From positions 1-64,000 of the forward strand of contig JACQPG010000064.1 in the NCBI GenBank assembly GCA_016207665.1: 64,000 nt of DNA, read 5' to 3'. A program made the position numbers and the translations under genes. This DNA is from Elusimicrobiota bacterium (GTDB lineage: Bacteria > Elusimicrobiota > Elusimicrobia > UBA1565 > UBA9628). Numbering within the stretch: position 1 is the first letter of the stretch; every line of letters begins with the position of its first letter. Of the stretch, positions 54,994 through 64,000 are shown in pieces. Below the pieces are notes generated by a model, which worked only from the letters and a program-made list of their open reading frames with translations, searched no databases and was not told the DNA's origin.

Positions 54994-57627
54994 TTATTTC
55001 TTAGAGGTTATCTCGAATTCGGCATGGCTCGGGGAGGCTCCCGCCGATCCGAAGAGCACCGCCGGCTCGATCTTGCGCCCCATGGCCTGGGCCTGTTGAT
55101 AAAGGGCGCCCAGGTTCTTCTTGGCCAGCTCATAGCCGGGCTCGATCTCCAGGGCGCGCTTGTAGGCGGCCTCGGCCTGGCCGAACTTCTGCTGCATGAA
55201 ATAGGCGTTGCCTAGATACCAATACCCCTCCGCCGTCTCATGCCGATGCACGGGCAACGACTCGCCCGCCACCTCGGCATACTGCTGATAGGCCAGGAGC
55301 TTGTTGCGGACCAGGTCCATGGCGACCAGCTTGGGATGGGCCTGGCATTTTTCGGCCCTTATGTTCTCCTCGTAGACCTTGGCGGCCATGTCGAACTGCT
55401 TTTTCCACATGTAGATCTGCCCTATGCGGTAATAATTGGGGGAGAATACCGGATCGATGGCCTGATACATCTTATAGCGCGTCATGGCGCGCTCCATGTA
55501 GTGGGGAGCCTCGTCTGCCCGGCCGTTGTTGAGCGCCCATTCCGCCCTCTTTAGGTGCAGGTTGCCCACTTGATGATGCATCTGCACGTAGTTCGGAGCT
55601 AGGCGCCTGACCTTGTCATAGGCGTCCAGGGCGCGCTCATAATCGTCACGGACCTGGCCTTCCTTGTCGCCCCACGCCGGGTTGTTGATCTTGCGCATGT
55701 CGAAACGATCGTTATAGACATTCCCCATGAAATACAGGGCCATCACGAAATTGGGATTGAGCTCATTGACCTTGTAATAGTCCTGCAAGGCCTGCTCCCA
55801 GCGCCGCTCCTTGGAATGGAAAATGGCCATGTTGTGATGCACGTCAGCCTTGAAATAGCCCCAGAACCAATACATGGGGCCTCCGGATGACCTGAAATAG
55901 GCGGCCGGCGGCAGCGCCGCGGCTAGGATGACCAGGGGCACCAAGGGATTTTGCGAGAGAACGATGAGATAGACGAAGGCCGCGCCGAGCCCCAACACGC
56001 ACGCCCCCATGACGCCCCAAGACAGCCACCACTGCCATATCTCGCCCGTCACGCGGCTTTGCATCACCTGGGCATAGCTAGGCCCCGGCAGGGCGGTGAA
56101 TTCCTTGAGTATCAATCCGCAGATCCATAGCACGGCGATCAGGGCCAAGCCTCGCGCGGGCCAAATCAAGAATTCAGAAATCCCCTTGAGGATGGCCGAG
56201 AAACCGGCCGGTTGCTCCGCGGCGACCGGCGCTTCCCCAGGGAGCGGAGCCTGGGACTGGCGCAGCTCATGCAGCTCATAAAGACCCTTGCCCCGGGCCA
56301 GATTGACGATCATCCCCGAGAGAAGCCCCATATACACGCCGGAGGAGACGAAGCGCAGGCTGACGTCGGTGAAGTTATGCCCCAGCATGCCCATGAAGGC
56401 GATGATGTAGCCGGCGATGTCGAAAGCCCTGGGCGGGGGACGCCCGTCCTTGAGCGACAAGGTGGTGGTCAACTGGCCCAAAGACCTGAAGCCGATGACC
56501 AGGGTGCTGAAGAGAAGCCAAAGGAATATCCCGAATCCGAGTATGCCGTTGTCGAAGAGCTGCTCGAGATACTCGTTCTCCGAGTGGTCGGTCTCGGTAT
56601 TATGCTTGCCCTCGATGTGGAATATGGGCGGGCGGCGGAAGGCGGGATAAATGGGCGGGAAACTCCCCACCCCCGTGCCGATCAGGGGCTGGGTGCGGAT
56701 CATCTCCCAAGTGCCCTCCCAGGTGAAAAGGCGGAAATTGATGGAGACTATGTTGCCCGCGCTCACCCGATAGGCGAGAATCACCAGAAGCCACAGCGCC
56801 CCGGCCCCGAAAATGCCGACCAGGGCCTTGCGATAGGGGGCGACCATCTCCTTGAAGTAGATCAGCGAGATCACCACCGTGAAGACCAGCACCATGGCCA
56901 TGCCGAGCCAAGCGCCCTTGGTCTGGGTGCCCACCAGATCGATGAGCAGCATCGCCATCAACGGCAGAAGGCTGAACTGGCGGCTCTTGACGTATTGGGT
57001 CAGGATGATGGGAAAGACGATGACCAGGAAATCCCCGAAGAAATTCGGGTTGCCATAGGTGGAAAAAACGCGCTCCCCGAAAGCGCCTCTCCAAATGAAG
57101 GGATCCAATCCCCGGCCCGGTCCCCGCATGTTCGGGCCCATGAAGAACTTGATGTCGATGAATTGCACGAACCCGTAGAGCACGGCAATCCAGGCCGTCC
57201 GTATCAGCCAACGGGTGAGCTTCTGGGCCGCCGGGTCGTCGAATTCGTAGATGACGATCAGGGCCACGCTCATGAAGAAAAAATGGCGCAGGAAGAAATC
57301 CACGCTGGCCATATTGTAGGGGGCGTGGATGAAGGAAAAGATGCCGACACCCAGATAGGCCAGGAAGGGCGACAAGCAGACTAGGTCCTGCCGGGTGAAC
57401 GCGGCGCCTCCGGCCTCAAGAAGCCGGGCCACCCATAGCACCAGCAGCGCCAACCCGCCCATCTGCATCATGGTGATCTTGACCTGGGCTGAGTCGTAGG
57501 TGCGCAGATAAAAGAGCGAGGAGATGAGCAGATACAATATGGGTAGCCAGACGATGATCACCCGGTGGGCGAAGATCTCGGCGGTCAGGGCCGCGAGGCC
57601 CTTGCGCTTAGCGCCTTTGTCGGACAT
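54994..57627 (-). CDS. O-antigen ligase/polymerase-like multi-TM protein with C-terminal TPR region
   Basis: Multi-TM; TYGNPNFFGDFLVIVFPIILTQ, TQTKGAWLGMAMVLVFT, IGTGVGSFPPIYPAFRR; C-terminal TPR-like repeats (GYWYLGNAYFMQQKFGQAEAAYKRALEIEPGYELAKKNLGALYQQ). Confidence 0.87.
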   Translation of the reverse strand: MSDKGAKRKGLAALTAEIFAHRVIIVWLPILYLLISSLFYLRTYDSAQVKITMMQMGGLALLVLWVARLLEAGGAAFTRQDLVCLSPFLAYLGVGIFSFIHAPYNMASVDFFLRHFFFMSVALIVIYEFDDPAAQKLTRWLIRTAWIAVLYGFVQFIDIKFFMGPNMRGPGRGLDPFIWRGAFGERVFSTYGNPNFFGDFLVIVFPIILTQYVKSRQFSLLPLMAMLLIDLVGTQTKGAWLGMAMVLVFTVVISLIYFKEMVAPYRKALVGIFGAGALWLLVILAYRVSAGNIVSINFRLFTWEGTWEMIRTQPLIGTGVGSFPPIYPAFRRPPIFHIEGKHNTETDHSENEYLEQLFDNGILGFGIFLWLLFSTLVIGFRSLGQLTTTLSLKDGRPPPRAFDIAGYIIAFMGMLGHNFTDVSLRFVSSGVYMGLLSGMIVNLARGKGLYELHELRQSQAPLPGEAPVAAEQPAGFSAILKGISEFLIWPARGLALIAVLWICGLILKEFTALPGPSYAQVMQSRVTGEIWQWWLSWGVMGACVLGLGAAFVYLIVLSQNPLVPLVILAAALPPAAYFRSSGGPMYWFWGYFKADVHHNMAIFHSKERRWEQALQDYYKVNELNPNFVMALYFMGNVYNDRFDMRKINNPAWGDKEGQVRDDYERALDAYDKVRRLAPNYVQMHHQVGNLHLKRAEWALNNGRADEAPHYMERAMTRYKMYQAIDPVFSPNYYRIGQIYMWKKQFDMAAKVYEENIRAEKCQAHPKLVAMDLVRNKLLAYQQYAEVAGESLPVHRHETAEGYWYLGNAYFMQQKFGQAEAAYKRALEIEPGYELAKKNLGALYQQAQAMGRKIEPAVLFGSAGASPSHAEFEITSKK

Positions 57628-57639
57628 AAGCCATCTGTA

Positions 57640-58803
57640 TTACCTTTTTTTGAGTTGGTCAGGAAGATGGGACGCCAAACCCAAGGTGATGCCGAAGGCG
57701 ACCAGCACGGCTCCTGAGATGACGGACAATCCGCCGACCAGCACGTATACCCAATGGATCGAGATGCGACCGCTGGAAACATACTCCAAGATGGTACGGG
57801 AGTTCAGCAAGACTCCCCCAAGGCCAAGGCTCATACCGGCGGCCACGCCGGCGCCTCTCAAGGACTTGGAGTCCAACCAGCCTCGAGAGCGGCCCACCGC
57901 GATATCCGAGATCCTCTGGGCGATCAAGCCGAAAGCGCCCATGATCAGGGCACAGACCGCCAGGGTCAGGATGGTCAGTAGCCGATAGATCATGTCCTCT
58001 TCTAGATGCCCGTGCTTCCAGTAAAACAAGACGGGACCCAGGCCGTAACCCAAGGCCGCCAAGCCGAAGATCACGGCCAGCGGGCCGAAGATGCGCAGCG
58101 GGTAATAGGCGAATATGATGCCGAGTATCACTCTGAGAAAGCGGATCCCGTCGCCGACCACGTTGAGCTTGGATTCTCCTTGGCGAACGGCGTAAGGGAT
58201 GGGCGTCTCGGAGATACTGGCTCCCATACAGGCGGCGCGAGCGGACATGGCCGGAGTGAAATGGAGTCCAGCGGGAAGAGGGGATAGGCGCTCGAGAAGA
58301 GCCCTGCGAAATAGCCTCATCCCGCTGGCGGCGTCATTGACCTGGACCCCGGAGAGAAGGGAGATCACATAAGCGTAAAAGACATTGCCCAGGGTCCTGA
58401 GGCGCGGCATCTGAGAAGCCGCGTGTATGCGATTGCCCACCGCCATATCCGCGCCGCCGTCCAAGGCCCGGCCCAAATCGATGAAAGCCATGGGATCGCA
58501 GGTCCCGTCGGCATCCAAAAAACCCAGCACCTCTCCTGAGGCCGCCTCGAATCCTGTCATCAGCGCCCGGCCATAGCCCTTGTTAACGGCATGGGAGACC
58601 AGCTTGACCTCGGGAAAGGCCGCGGCCTTGCGGCTCGTCGCGTCGCGGGAGCCATCGTCGACCAGCACGATCTCGACCTGGGACAGCCCCAAAGCCTGGC
58701 GCAGAGGTTGGCGGGCCTCCAAACATTTCTTGAGGATATCCTCGATCGCCTCCTCCTCATTATAGGCGGGAATGACGATAGAAAGAGTCTTGAAGGAGCC
58801 CAT
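57640..58803 (-). CDS. GT2 glycosyltransferase with C-terminal TM helices
   Basis: LSIVIPAYNEEEAIEDILKKCLEARQPLRQAL...EIVLVDDGSRDATSRKAAAFP...GFLDADGTCDPMAFIDL; four or more TM helices at the C-terminus. Confidence 0.92.
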   Translation of the reverse strand: MGSFKTLSIVIPAYNEEEAIEDILKKCLEARQPLRQALGLSQVEIVLVDDGSRDATSRKAAAFPEVKLVSHAVNKGYGRALMTGFEAASGEVLGFLDADGTCDPMAFIDLGRALDGGADMAVGNRIHAASQMPRLRTLGNVFYAYVISLLSGVQVNDAASGMRLFRRALLERLSPLPAGLHFTPAMSARAACMGASISETPIPYAVRQGESKLNVVGDGIRFLRVILGIIFAYYPLRIFGPLAVIFGLAALGYGLGPVLFYWKHGHLEEDMIYRLLTILTLAVCALIMGAFGLIAQRISDIAVGRSRGWLDSKSLRGAGVAAGMSLGLGGVLLNSRTILEYVSSGRISIHWVYVLVGGLSVISGAVLVAFGITLGLASHLPDQLKKR

Positions 58804-58860
58804 GTTCGGTTTCAGACGATATCAATTTCATTCGACACAAAAAAGTTAGAATTGTTCGCC

Positions 58861-59481
58861 ATGCTGGAGTATGCCCTGCTCACTTTCGGCTCGCTTTTCG
58901 CCAGCGTCGACCCCATTACCGCCCTGCCGGCCTTCTTGGCCATGACCTCGGGCGACACCCCGCAGCAGAGACGGCGTATGGCCAAGACCGCCTGCCTGGT
59001 GTGCTGGCTGGTCTTGACCGGATTCGCCCTGCTCGGGCTGTCCATCTTCAAGATTTTCGGCATCACCTTGCCCGCATTCCAGATCGCCGGCGGCCTCGTG
59101 CTGTTGCTGACGGCTCTCGACATGCTTCGCGCCCGGCGCTCCCCCCTCAAGGAGACCGCCGAGGAGACCGAGGAGGGCATGAGCAAGGAGGATATCGCGA
59201 TCACGCCCCTGGCGATCCCGATGCTCTCCGGCCCGGGCGCCATCACCACCGTCATACTGCTTTCGGGCCACGCCCCCGACTGGCCCCGGCGGTTGATCTT
59301 CTACGGCTCGATCGCCCTGGTTTCGGCGGTCAGCTACGTCGTGCTCTCGGCCGCGGCCTCCACGGCCAAGACCCTGGGGCATACCCCGCTCAACATCATG
59401 AGCCGGCTCATGGGATTGCTTCTGGCAGCGCTCGGCGTGCAATTCATCATCACGGCCATCAAGTCCTTCGGTCTGGTCTAG
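58861..59481 (+). CDS. MarC family integral membrane protein
   Basis: LTFGSLFASVDPITALPAFLAMTSGDTPQQRRRMAKTACLV; ITPLAIPMLSGPGAITTVILLSG; GLLLAALGVQFIITAIKSF. Confidence 0.93.
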   Translation: MLEYALLTFGSLFASVDPITALPAFLAMTSGDTPQQRRRMAKTACLVCWLVLTGFALLGLSIFKIFGITLPAFQIAGGLVLLLTALDMLRARRSPLKETAEETEEGMSKEDIAITPLAIPMLSGPGAITTVILLSGHAPDWPRRLIFYGSIALVSAVSYVVLSAAASTAKTLGHTPLNIMSRLMGLLLAALGVQFIITAIKSFGLV

Positions 59482-60479
59482 CCCTTCTTGCGCCCCACGG
59501 CCAGCAGATTGACTCCCACCCCCGGGATAGTCATCTGGTAATAGAGCTTCATCGAAAAGAAAAAGGGGAAGGTCGCCGCATGGAAAAGGCGATGATAGAG
59601 CGAAACGAGGCGCAGGCGGAGGCTCTTGGCCGGGAGCAGCCGGGCCGCGGCCAGAGAGGACTCGCGCTCCCCTCCGATCAAGTCGGACATGGGAGTCCCG
59701 GCCGAGCCGCGCCCGAAGAGCAGTTTCTTCAGGCTTCTCAATAGGAATGCCGCGGAGCGATCCGCCCAGACACGGGAGAATTCCCAGGTCGGCAGCCCGC
59801 CCGAGCGCAGATCGACCACCTCGAAGCCCTCCCGCTCCAGAAAGGTTCTCAGGGCCTTGGGGGTCCAGCGGCTTAGATGATGCGGGGGATAATCCCAAAG
59901 ATCGCGGCCGAAAACGGTAGGCCTGCGATTATCAGGCACGGAGATCAGGAAATAGCCTCCGCCCTTGAGAAGCCTGCGCACTCGCCCGACCGAAGCGCCG
60001 AGATCATCGAGATGTTCAAGCACGTCGAGCAGGGCCACGGCGTCGAATCGGCCCTCGTGCTTCCGGGCGAAGGACTCGTCCAGCACCCCTTCGTGCACCG
60101 GCCCCTTGGCCCGCGAGCGCGCCAGTTCCAAGAAGCGGCGATCCACCTCCAGCCCCTCGACCTGGAAACCTCGACTCGCCGCATAGTCCAATAGCATCCC
60201 GGCCGCGCAACCCACGTCCAAAAGAGTCCCGGAGCGGATGGGCAGGCGCGACAAGAGCAGGCGCGCCCGTTGATCGCCTCCGCTGCCGCCGAACTCCCCG
60301 TAGCCGTCCACGTAGTTGAATCTCTCGTACCAATCCTGGCCCGGGAAACGGAAGGGCTCGGCGAATACCAGGTCGCAACCGGAGCAGCGTAATATCTCAT
60401 AACGCTGGCCGCTGATGGCGTCGAGATGGGGCTCGAATCCCTCGCCGGAAGCCCCGCACGAAGGGCAAGCCTTCTTCAT
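59478..60479 (-). CDS. Class I SAM-dependent methyltransferase with N-terminal zinc ribbon
   Basis: MKKACPSCGASGEGFE...LRCSGCDLVFAEPF; LLDVGCAAGMLLDYAASRGFQVEGLEVD; DAVALLDVLEHLDDLGASVGRVRRLLKGGGYFLISVPD. Confidence 0.9.
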   Translation of the reverse strand: MKKACPSCGASGEGFEPHLDAISGQRYEILRCSGCDLVFAEPFRFPGQDWYERFNYVDGYGEFGGSGGDQRARLLLSRLPIRSGTLLDVGCAAGMLLDYAASRGFQVEGLEVDRRFLELARSRAKGPVHEGVLDESFARKHEGRFDAVALLDVLEHLDDLGASVGRVRRLLKGGGYFLISVPDNRRPTVFGRDLWDYPPHHLSRWTPKALRTFLEREGFEVVDLRSGGLPTWEFSRVWADRSAAFLLRSLKKLLFGRGSAGTPMSDLIGGERESSLAAARLLPAKSLRLRLVSLYHRLFHAATFPFFFSMKLYYQMTIPGVGVNLLAVGRKKG

Positions 60480-62386
60480 CGGGCGGCGAGCTCGGCGGGG
60501 CTCGCGCAACTTTGATGCCACATCTCGAGCATCAGCAAAGCCCAGAGGCGATAGCCGTGCTCTCGCCGGCCGCTTTGATGCTCGGACCAGAGCCGGCGCA
60601 GGGCCGGCTCGTTGAAATAGCCTCTCTTGAGCGCCTCGGGGCCCAGCACCGCTTCCTCCCAAAACCGCTTGAGCGGTCCCCGGAACCACTCTCCCAAGGG
60701 TATGCCGAAGCCCATCTTGCCCCGATTGAAGATCGTCGCGGGCAGCTGATCCTTGAAAGCCTCCTTGAGCAGCCACTTGTGGCCGCGCAAGCCCCGCAAT
60801 TTCCATTCCCCCGGCAAGCGGAATACCAGCTCGACGAACTCGTGGTCGAGCAGAGGCGACCGGCCCTCGAGCGAATTGGCCATGGTGGCGATATCCATCT
60901 TGACCATGAGATTTTCCGGGAGATAGGTCTTGAAATCCACGTAGAGAAGCCGATTGAGCAGGTCGTCCGGAGGTCCCTGGGAAAAGGCCTGGGCCAGATA
61001 GCCCAAGGCCTCGCCCTGTCGAGCGAGCCTGGCCTGGAACTCGGGGCTATAAAGGCCGACCTTGTCCTCCTCGCTGAAATAGCCGATCATCTTGAGATAG
61101 CGGGCCGGCTCGTCTGCGAAAAGGGCCGAACGGAGAAAACGTTTGACCCGCCAGATCGCGCCGAAAGGAGCGTCGCGCTCGGGCAGCAACTCGGCCGCGA
61201 CCTTGAGACCGCGTTGCGCCGGCCCGGGGATTAGATCGAAAAAGCGGGCGGCTTTCATGGCGAAATACCGGATATAGCCGCCGAAATTCTCATCGCCCCC
61301 GTCGCCATTGAGCGCCACCGTGACATGCTTGCGCGTTTCCCGCGCGACATAATAAGAGGGGAGAGCCGAGGAATCCGCGTAGGGCTCCCCATAATGCCAG
61401 GCGAGCTTGGGCAACACCTGGGCCATGTCCGCCTTGACGATGAACTCGGTGTGGTCGCAGCCGTAGCGCTGGGCCAGCTCCCGGGCAAAGGGCAACTCCG
61501 AAAACTGCTGCTCCTCGAATCCGATGGAGAAAGTCCGCACCGGCCGATCCGAAAACCGGCTCATCAGAGCGACCACGATCGACGAATCGATCCCCCCGGA
61601 CAAAAAAGCGCCCAGTGGGACGTCCGAGATCATTCTTAAACGCACCGCTTCCTTGAGTTTGTCCCGGACCAGCGCCTTGGCCTCTTCAGGGTCGCGGGTG
61701 GCCGGGGGCTCGCCCAGCGGAAGATCCCAGTATTTCCTGATCTCGATGCGTCCCTTTTCCATGAGAAGAATATGCCCGGGCGGGAGCTTGCGCGCCGAAC
61801 GGTATATCGTATGAGGCGAGGGGATATATTGCAGCGACAGATATTGGTCGATCGCCCCCTCATCCACGTCGCGTGACACTCCCGGCCAAACGAAGAGCGA
61901 GCGCAGCTCAGAGGCGAAGGCGAAAAACCCCGGCTGATCCGTGTAGACCAAGGGCTTCTTGCCGATGCGGTCCCGCGCCAGGAGCAGGCGTTGTTTGGGC
62001 TTGTCCCAGAGCGCGAAGGCGAACATGCCGCGCAAGCGCTTGACGCAATCCGCGCCGAGCTCCTGGTAAAGCGCTAGTATCACCTCGGTGTCCGTCCTGG
62101 TCTTGAAGCGATGCCCTCTCCCCTCCAATTCCGACCGGAGCTCTTGATAATTGTATATCTCGCCGTTGAGCACAACCCAAAGCCGTCCGTCATCGTAGGA
62201 AAGCGGCTGATGCCCGGTTTGCAGGTCGATGATGGCCAGGCGGCGCATGGCCAGACCGGCGGGGCCGTCGATGAAATGCCCGGAGTCGTCAGGACCCCGA
62301 TGGGCGAGCAGATTGTTGGCCGCGTCCAGCAGCCCCTGATCCGGGCGACTGCCGTCCTTGGTCACTATCCCGCAGATCCCGCACAT
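60476..62386 (-). CDS. asnB: Asparagine synthase (glutamine-hydrolysing)
   Basis: MCGICGIVTKDGSRPDQGLLDAANNLLAHRGPDDSGHF; VPLGAFLSGGIDSSIVVALM; NGDGGDENFGGY. Confidence 0.95.
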   Translation of the reverse strand: MCGICGIVTKDGSRPDQGLLDAANNLLAHRGPDDSGHFIDGPAGLAMRRLAIIDLQTGHQPLSYDDGRLWVVLNGEIYNYQELRSELEGRGHRFKTRTDTEVILALYQELGADCVKRLRGMFAFALWDKPKQRLLLARDRIGKKPLVYTDQPGFFAFASELRSLFVWPGVSRDVDEGAIDQYLSLQYIPSPHTIYRSARKLPPGHILLMEKGRIEIRKYWDLPLGEPPATRDPEEAKALVRDKLKEAVRLRMISDVPLGAFLSGGIDSSIVVALMSRFSDRPVRTFSIGFEEQQFSELPFARELAQRYGCDHTEFIVKADMAQVLPKLAWHYGEPYADSSALPSYYVARETRKHVTVALNGDGGDENFGGYIRYFAMKAARFFDLIPGPAQRGLKVAAELLPERDAPFGAIWRVKRFLRSALFADEPARYLKMIGYFSEEDKVGLYSPEFQARLARQGEALGYLAQAFSQGPPDDLLNRLLYVDFKTYLPENLMVKMDIATMANSLEGRSPLLDHEFVELVFRLPGEWKLRGLRGHKWLLKEAFKDQLPATIFNRGKMGFGIPLGEWFRGPLKRFWEEAVLGPEALKRGYFNEPALRRLWSEHQSGRREHGYRLWALLMLEMWHQSCASPAELAAR

Positions 62387-62387
62387 A

Positions 62388-63407
62388 TCAGTTCGACACC
62401 GTCGCGCCGCCGCCGTTCTCGGGAAACAGCCTCAGGCGCAGGCGCTTGAGCCCTCCCCAAGAGGAATAGCCCGAATAAAAGGAAAGATAAAGACTGGGCG
62501 AGATCACGGCCAGCGCCAGAGTGATCATGCGGAAAAGAGCGAATCGCCCGCCCGGCGCGGCCTTCCAGCCCTCCCACCACAGGTCCCAGGCCCGCCCAGG
62601 CTCGGCCCGCAACGCCTCCCTGAGCACCTTCCGCCTCAATATCTCGAGGCTTTGCTTCTGCGCGAAACGCGGGCTGGTCTTGACTCCCCTATCGGCCAGC
62701 CAGGATTCCATGTGGCGCAGGAATATCTCCCTGTTCTTGAAATCCTTGTCGAGCTTGACCGGATCCTCATAGCCTCCCGCGCACCAATTGCAGCCATGGA
62801 GCCGATGCACGCCCAAGGGCTTGGGCAGGTTGGCGATCTCGGCGTCCAACAGCACCCGGACGGTCAGGAAATCGTCCAGATAATAGAAGAGATCGGCGGG
62901 AATGGGCAGGGCCCTCTCCAGGGCCTTGCGGCGGAAGCAGAGGCCGCTGGTGGCGGTGAACTCGGTACGCGCCTCGAGAAAATCCTCCAAGCGATAGCGG
63001 GGCGGCCAAGCGGGGAAATGCTGGGGCACGGGAGAAAGTCCCTCGTCGGCGTCCTCGAGCCAATGCTCGGCCCCTCCCACCTTGGGATCGTCGAAGAGCG
63101 GCGCCAAGGCGGAGAGCTTGCCGGGCCTGAAAACGTCGTCCGAGTCCAGAAGGCAGACCAGCTCTCCTCGGGCCTCGCTCAGGCCGCGGTTGAAGGCGGT
63201 GGCCTGGCCCTGCCGCTGCTGCAACAGGGCCCTCAGCCGCGAGCCGTAGGACGAGAGCATCTCCCTGGAGCCGTCAGTGGAGCCGTCGTCGACCACGATC
63301 AGCTCCAAGTCCTTGAAGTCCTGAGACAAGACGCTCTCGATGGCCTGGCGAAGGAAGCGGCCGTAATTGTGATTGTCGATCACGACCGAGAAAAAGGGCG
63401 TGGCCAT
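62388..63407 (-). CDS. GT2 glycosyltransferase
   Basis: FFSVVIDNHNYGRFLRQAIESVLSQDFKDLELIVVDDGSTDGSREML...CLLDSDDVFRPGKLSAL. Confidence 0.92.
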   Translation of the reverse strand: MATPFFSVVIDNHNYGRFLRQAIESVLSQDFKDLELIVVDDGSTDGSREMLSSYGSRLRALLQQRQGQATAFNRGLSEARGELVCLLDSDDVFRPGKLSALAPLFDDPKVGGAEHWLEDADEGLSPVPQHFPAWPPRYRLEDFLEARTEFTATSGLCFRRKALERALPIPADLFYYLDDFLTVRVLLDAEIANLPKPLGVHRLHGCNWCAGGYEDPVKLDKDFKNREIFLRHMESWLADRGVKTSPRFAQKQSLEILRRKVLREALRAEPGRAWDLWWEGWKAAPGGRFALFRMITLALAVISPSLYLSFYSGYSSWGGLKRLRLRLFPENGGGATVSN

Positions 63408-63415
63408 TGACGGAC

Positions 63416-64000
63416 TCAAGATACCATTTTGGGCGCCGGATACTTTTCCAGAACGCGGGCCAGGACGAAATCAAGCTCGAGCTTGGCGATGCAGTCGTGA
63501 TGTCCGCAGACCCGATAGTTGAGCCGGTCCTCCATGGCCATGCCGAGCCTGGCGCAAGGGTGGCAGGCGATGCCGGTTCTGATATCGAGATGCCTTTCCC
63601 GATCCCAATAGGCCCCCAGCTCCTCGGGCGTCGAAAGACCCCAGAGCGTCACCGTGGGAACGCCCAGGACCAGGGCGGCCTTGGCCAGGCCGGTGTCGCA
63701 GCTGATGAAAAGATCGCAACTGGCGATCACGGCGAAAGTCTCGAGCAAGCTCGTCTTTCCGACCCAGGAGCTCGCCTGCGGGCAAAGCCGCGCCACGCGC
63801 TCCACGCTGTCCCGCTCATCCTCGGTCCCCACGAGCGCGATCTCCGCCCCATAGGCCCGAGCTAGCGCGGCGCAAAGCCCACCGAAACGCTCAGCATCCC
63901 AGATCTTGTGGTATTGATTGTTGGGGGGACCGAGATGGACGCCGATCCTCTTGGCCCCTTCAGGGGCCTTAAGTCCCGCGGGGGTCTTGACCGGCAGAGC
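63416..64000 (-). CDS. GT9 (heptosyltransferase-like) glycosyltransferase, 5' truncated by window
   Basis: Frame open to the window edge: LPVKTPAGLKAPEGAKRIGVHLGPPNNQYHKIWDAERFGGLCAALARAYGAEIALVGTEDERD...CDLFISCDTGLAKAALVLGVPTVTLWGLSTPEELGAY. Confidence 0.88.
   Translation of the reverse strand, partial: ALPVKTPAGLKAPEGAKRIGVHLGPPNNQYHKIWDAERFGGLCAALARAYGAEIALVGTEDERDSVERVARLCPQASSWVGKTSLLETFAVIASCDLFISCDTGLAKAALVLGVPTVTLWGLSTPEELGAYWDRERHLDIRTGIACHPCARLGMAMEDRLNYRVCGHHDCIAKLELDFVLARVLEKYPAPKMVS

Noticed and set aside
56212-57384. 390-aa plus-strand ORF antisense to the O-antigen-ligase/TPR gene
   Set aside because: Asp/His/Glu-rich translation typical of the complement of a membrane protein gene; no domain recognised.
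1-64000. tRNA, rRNA, CRISPR arrays, IS elements and prophage genes
   Set aside because: None recognised on reading both strands. Without covariance-model or repeat-finder runs (tRNAscan-SE, Infernal, MinCED) small RNAs cannot be excluded.

Overview
The window is a gene-dense, GC-rich bacterial chromosomal segment. It has about 57 confident protein-coding genes on both strands, many with 1-20 nt overlaps. I recognised no rRNA, tRNA, CRISPR array or transposase.

The left part (1-20.7 kb) is mostly housekeeping: pilT 3' end, a cNMP-binding protein, rsfS, argS, a MoxR / DUF58-transglutaminase unit, a receiver-histidine kinase hybrid, a GIDE-like/EF-hand membrane protein plus lemA, ccdA, mutS-mutL, a double-receiver protein, a two-lobed retropepsin-like protein, a DUF4142 protein, queE-queC and an exonuclease.

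The right part (20.7-64 kb) is largely a surface-glycan locus. It contains about six GT39-like membrane glycosyltransferases, about eight GT2 domains, a MraY/WecA-like transferase, an O-antigen-ligase/TPR protein, and a complete set of candidates for GDP-D-glycero-alpha-D-manno-heptose synthesis. It also has a WlbA/B/C-like aminosugar set, two DegT-fold enzymes (one with His at the PLP-lysine position), asnB and a GT9 enzyme.

Most interesting observations: (1) an exported TldD-like metalloprotease and a paralogue that lost the HExxxH motif, coupled around a methyltransferase; (2) a single-chain DUF58-TgpA fusion; (3) recurrent TANNNT boxes 6-8 nt upstream of start codons, suggesting leaderless transcripts; (4) a pepsin-like duplicated retropepsin with Asp to Asn in one lobe; (5) a DegT-fold enzyme predicted to be a dehydratase; (6) an AT-rich region with nested palindromes beside an HNH endonuclease gene. 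Gene content is compatible with Elusimicrobiota or a similar lineage, but I cannot assign taxonomy from the sequence alone. All family calls come from reading motifs, with no database search.
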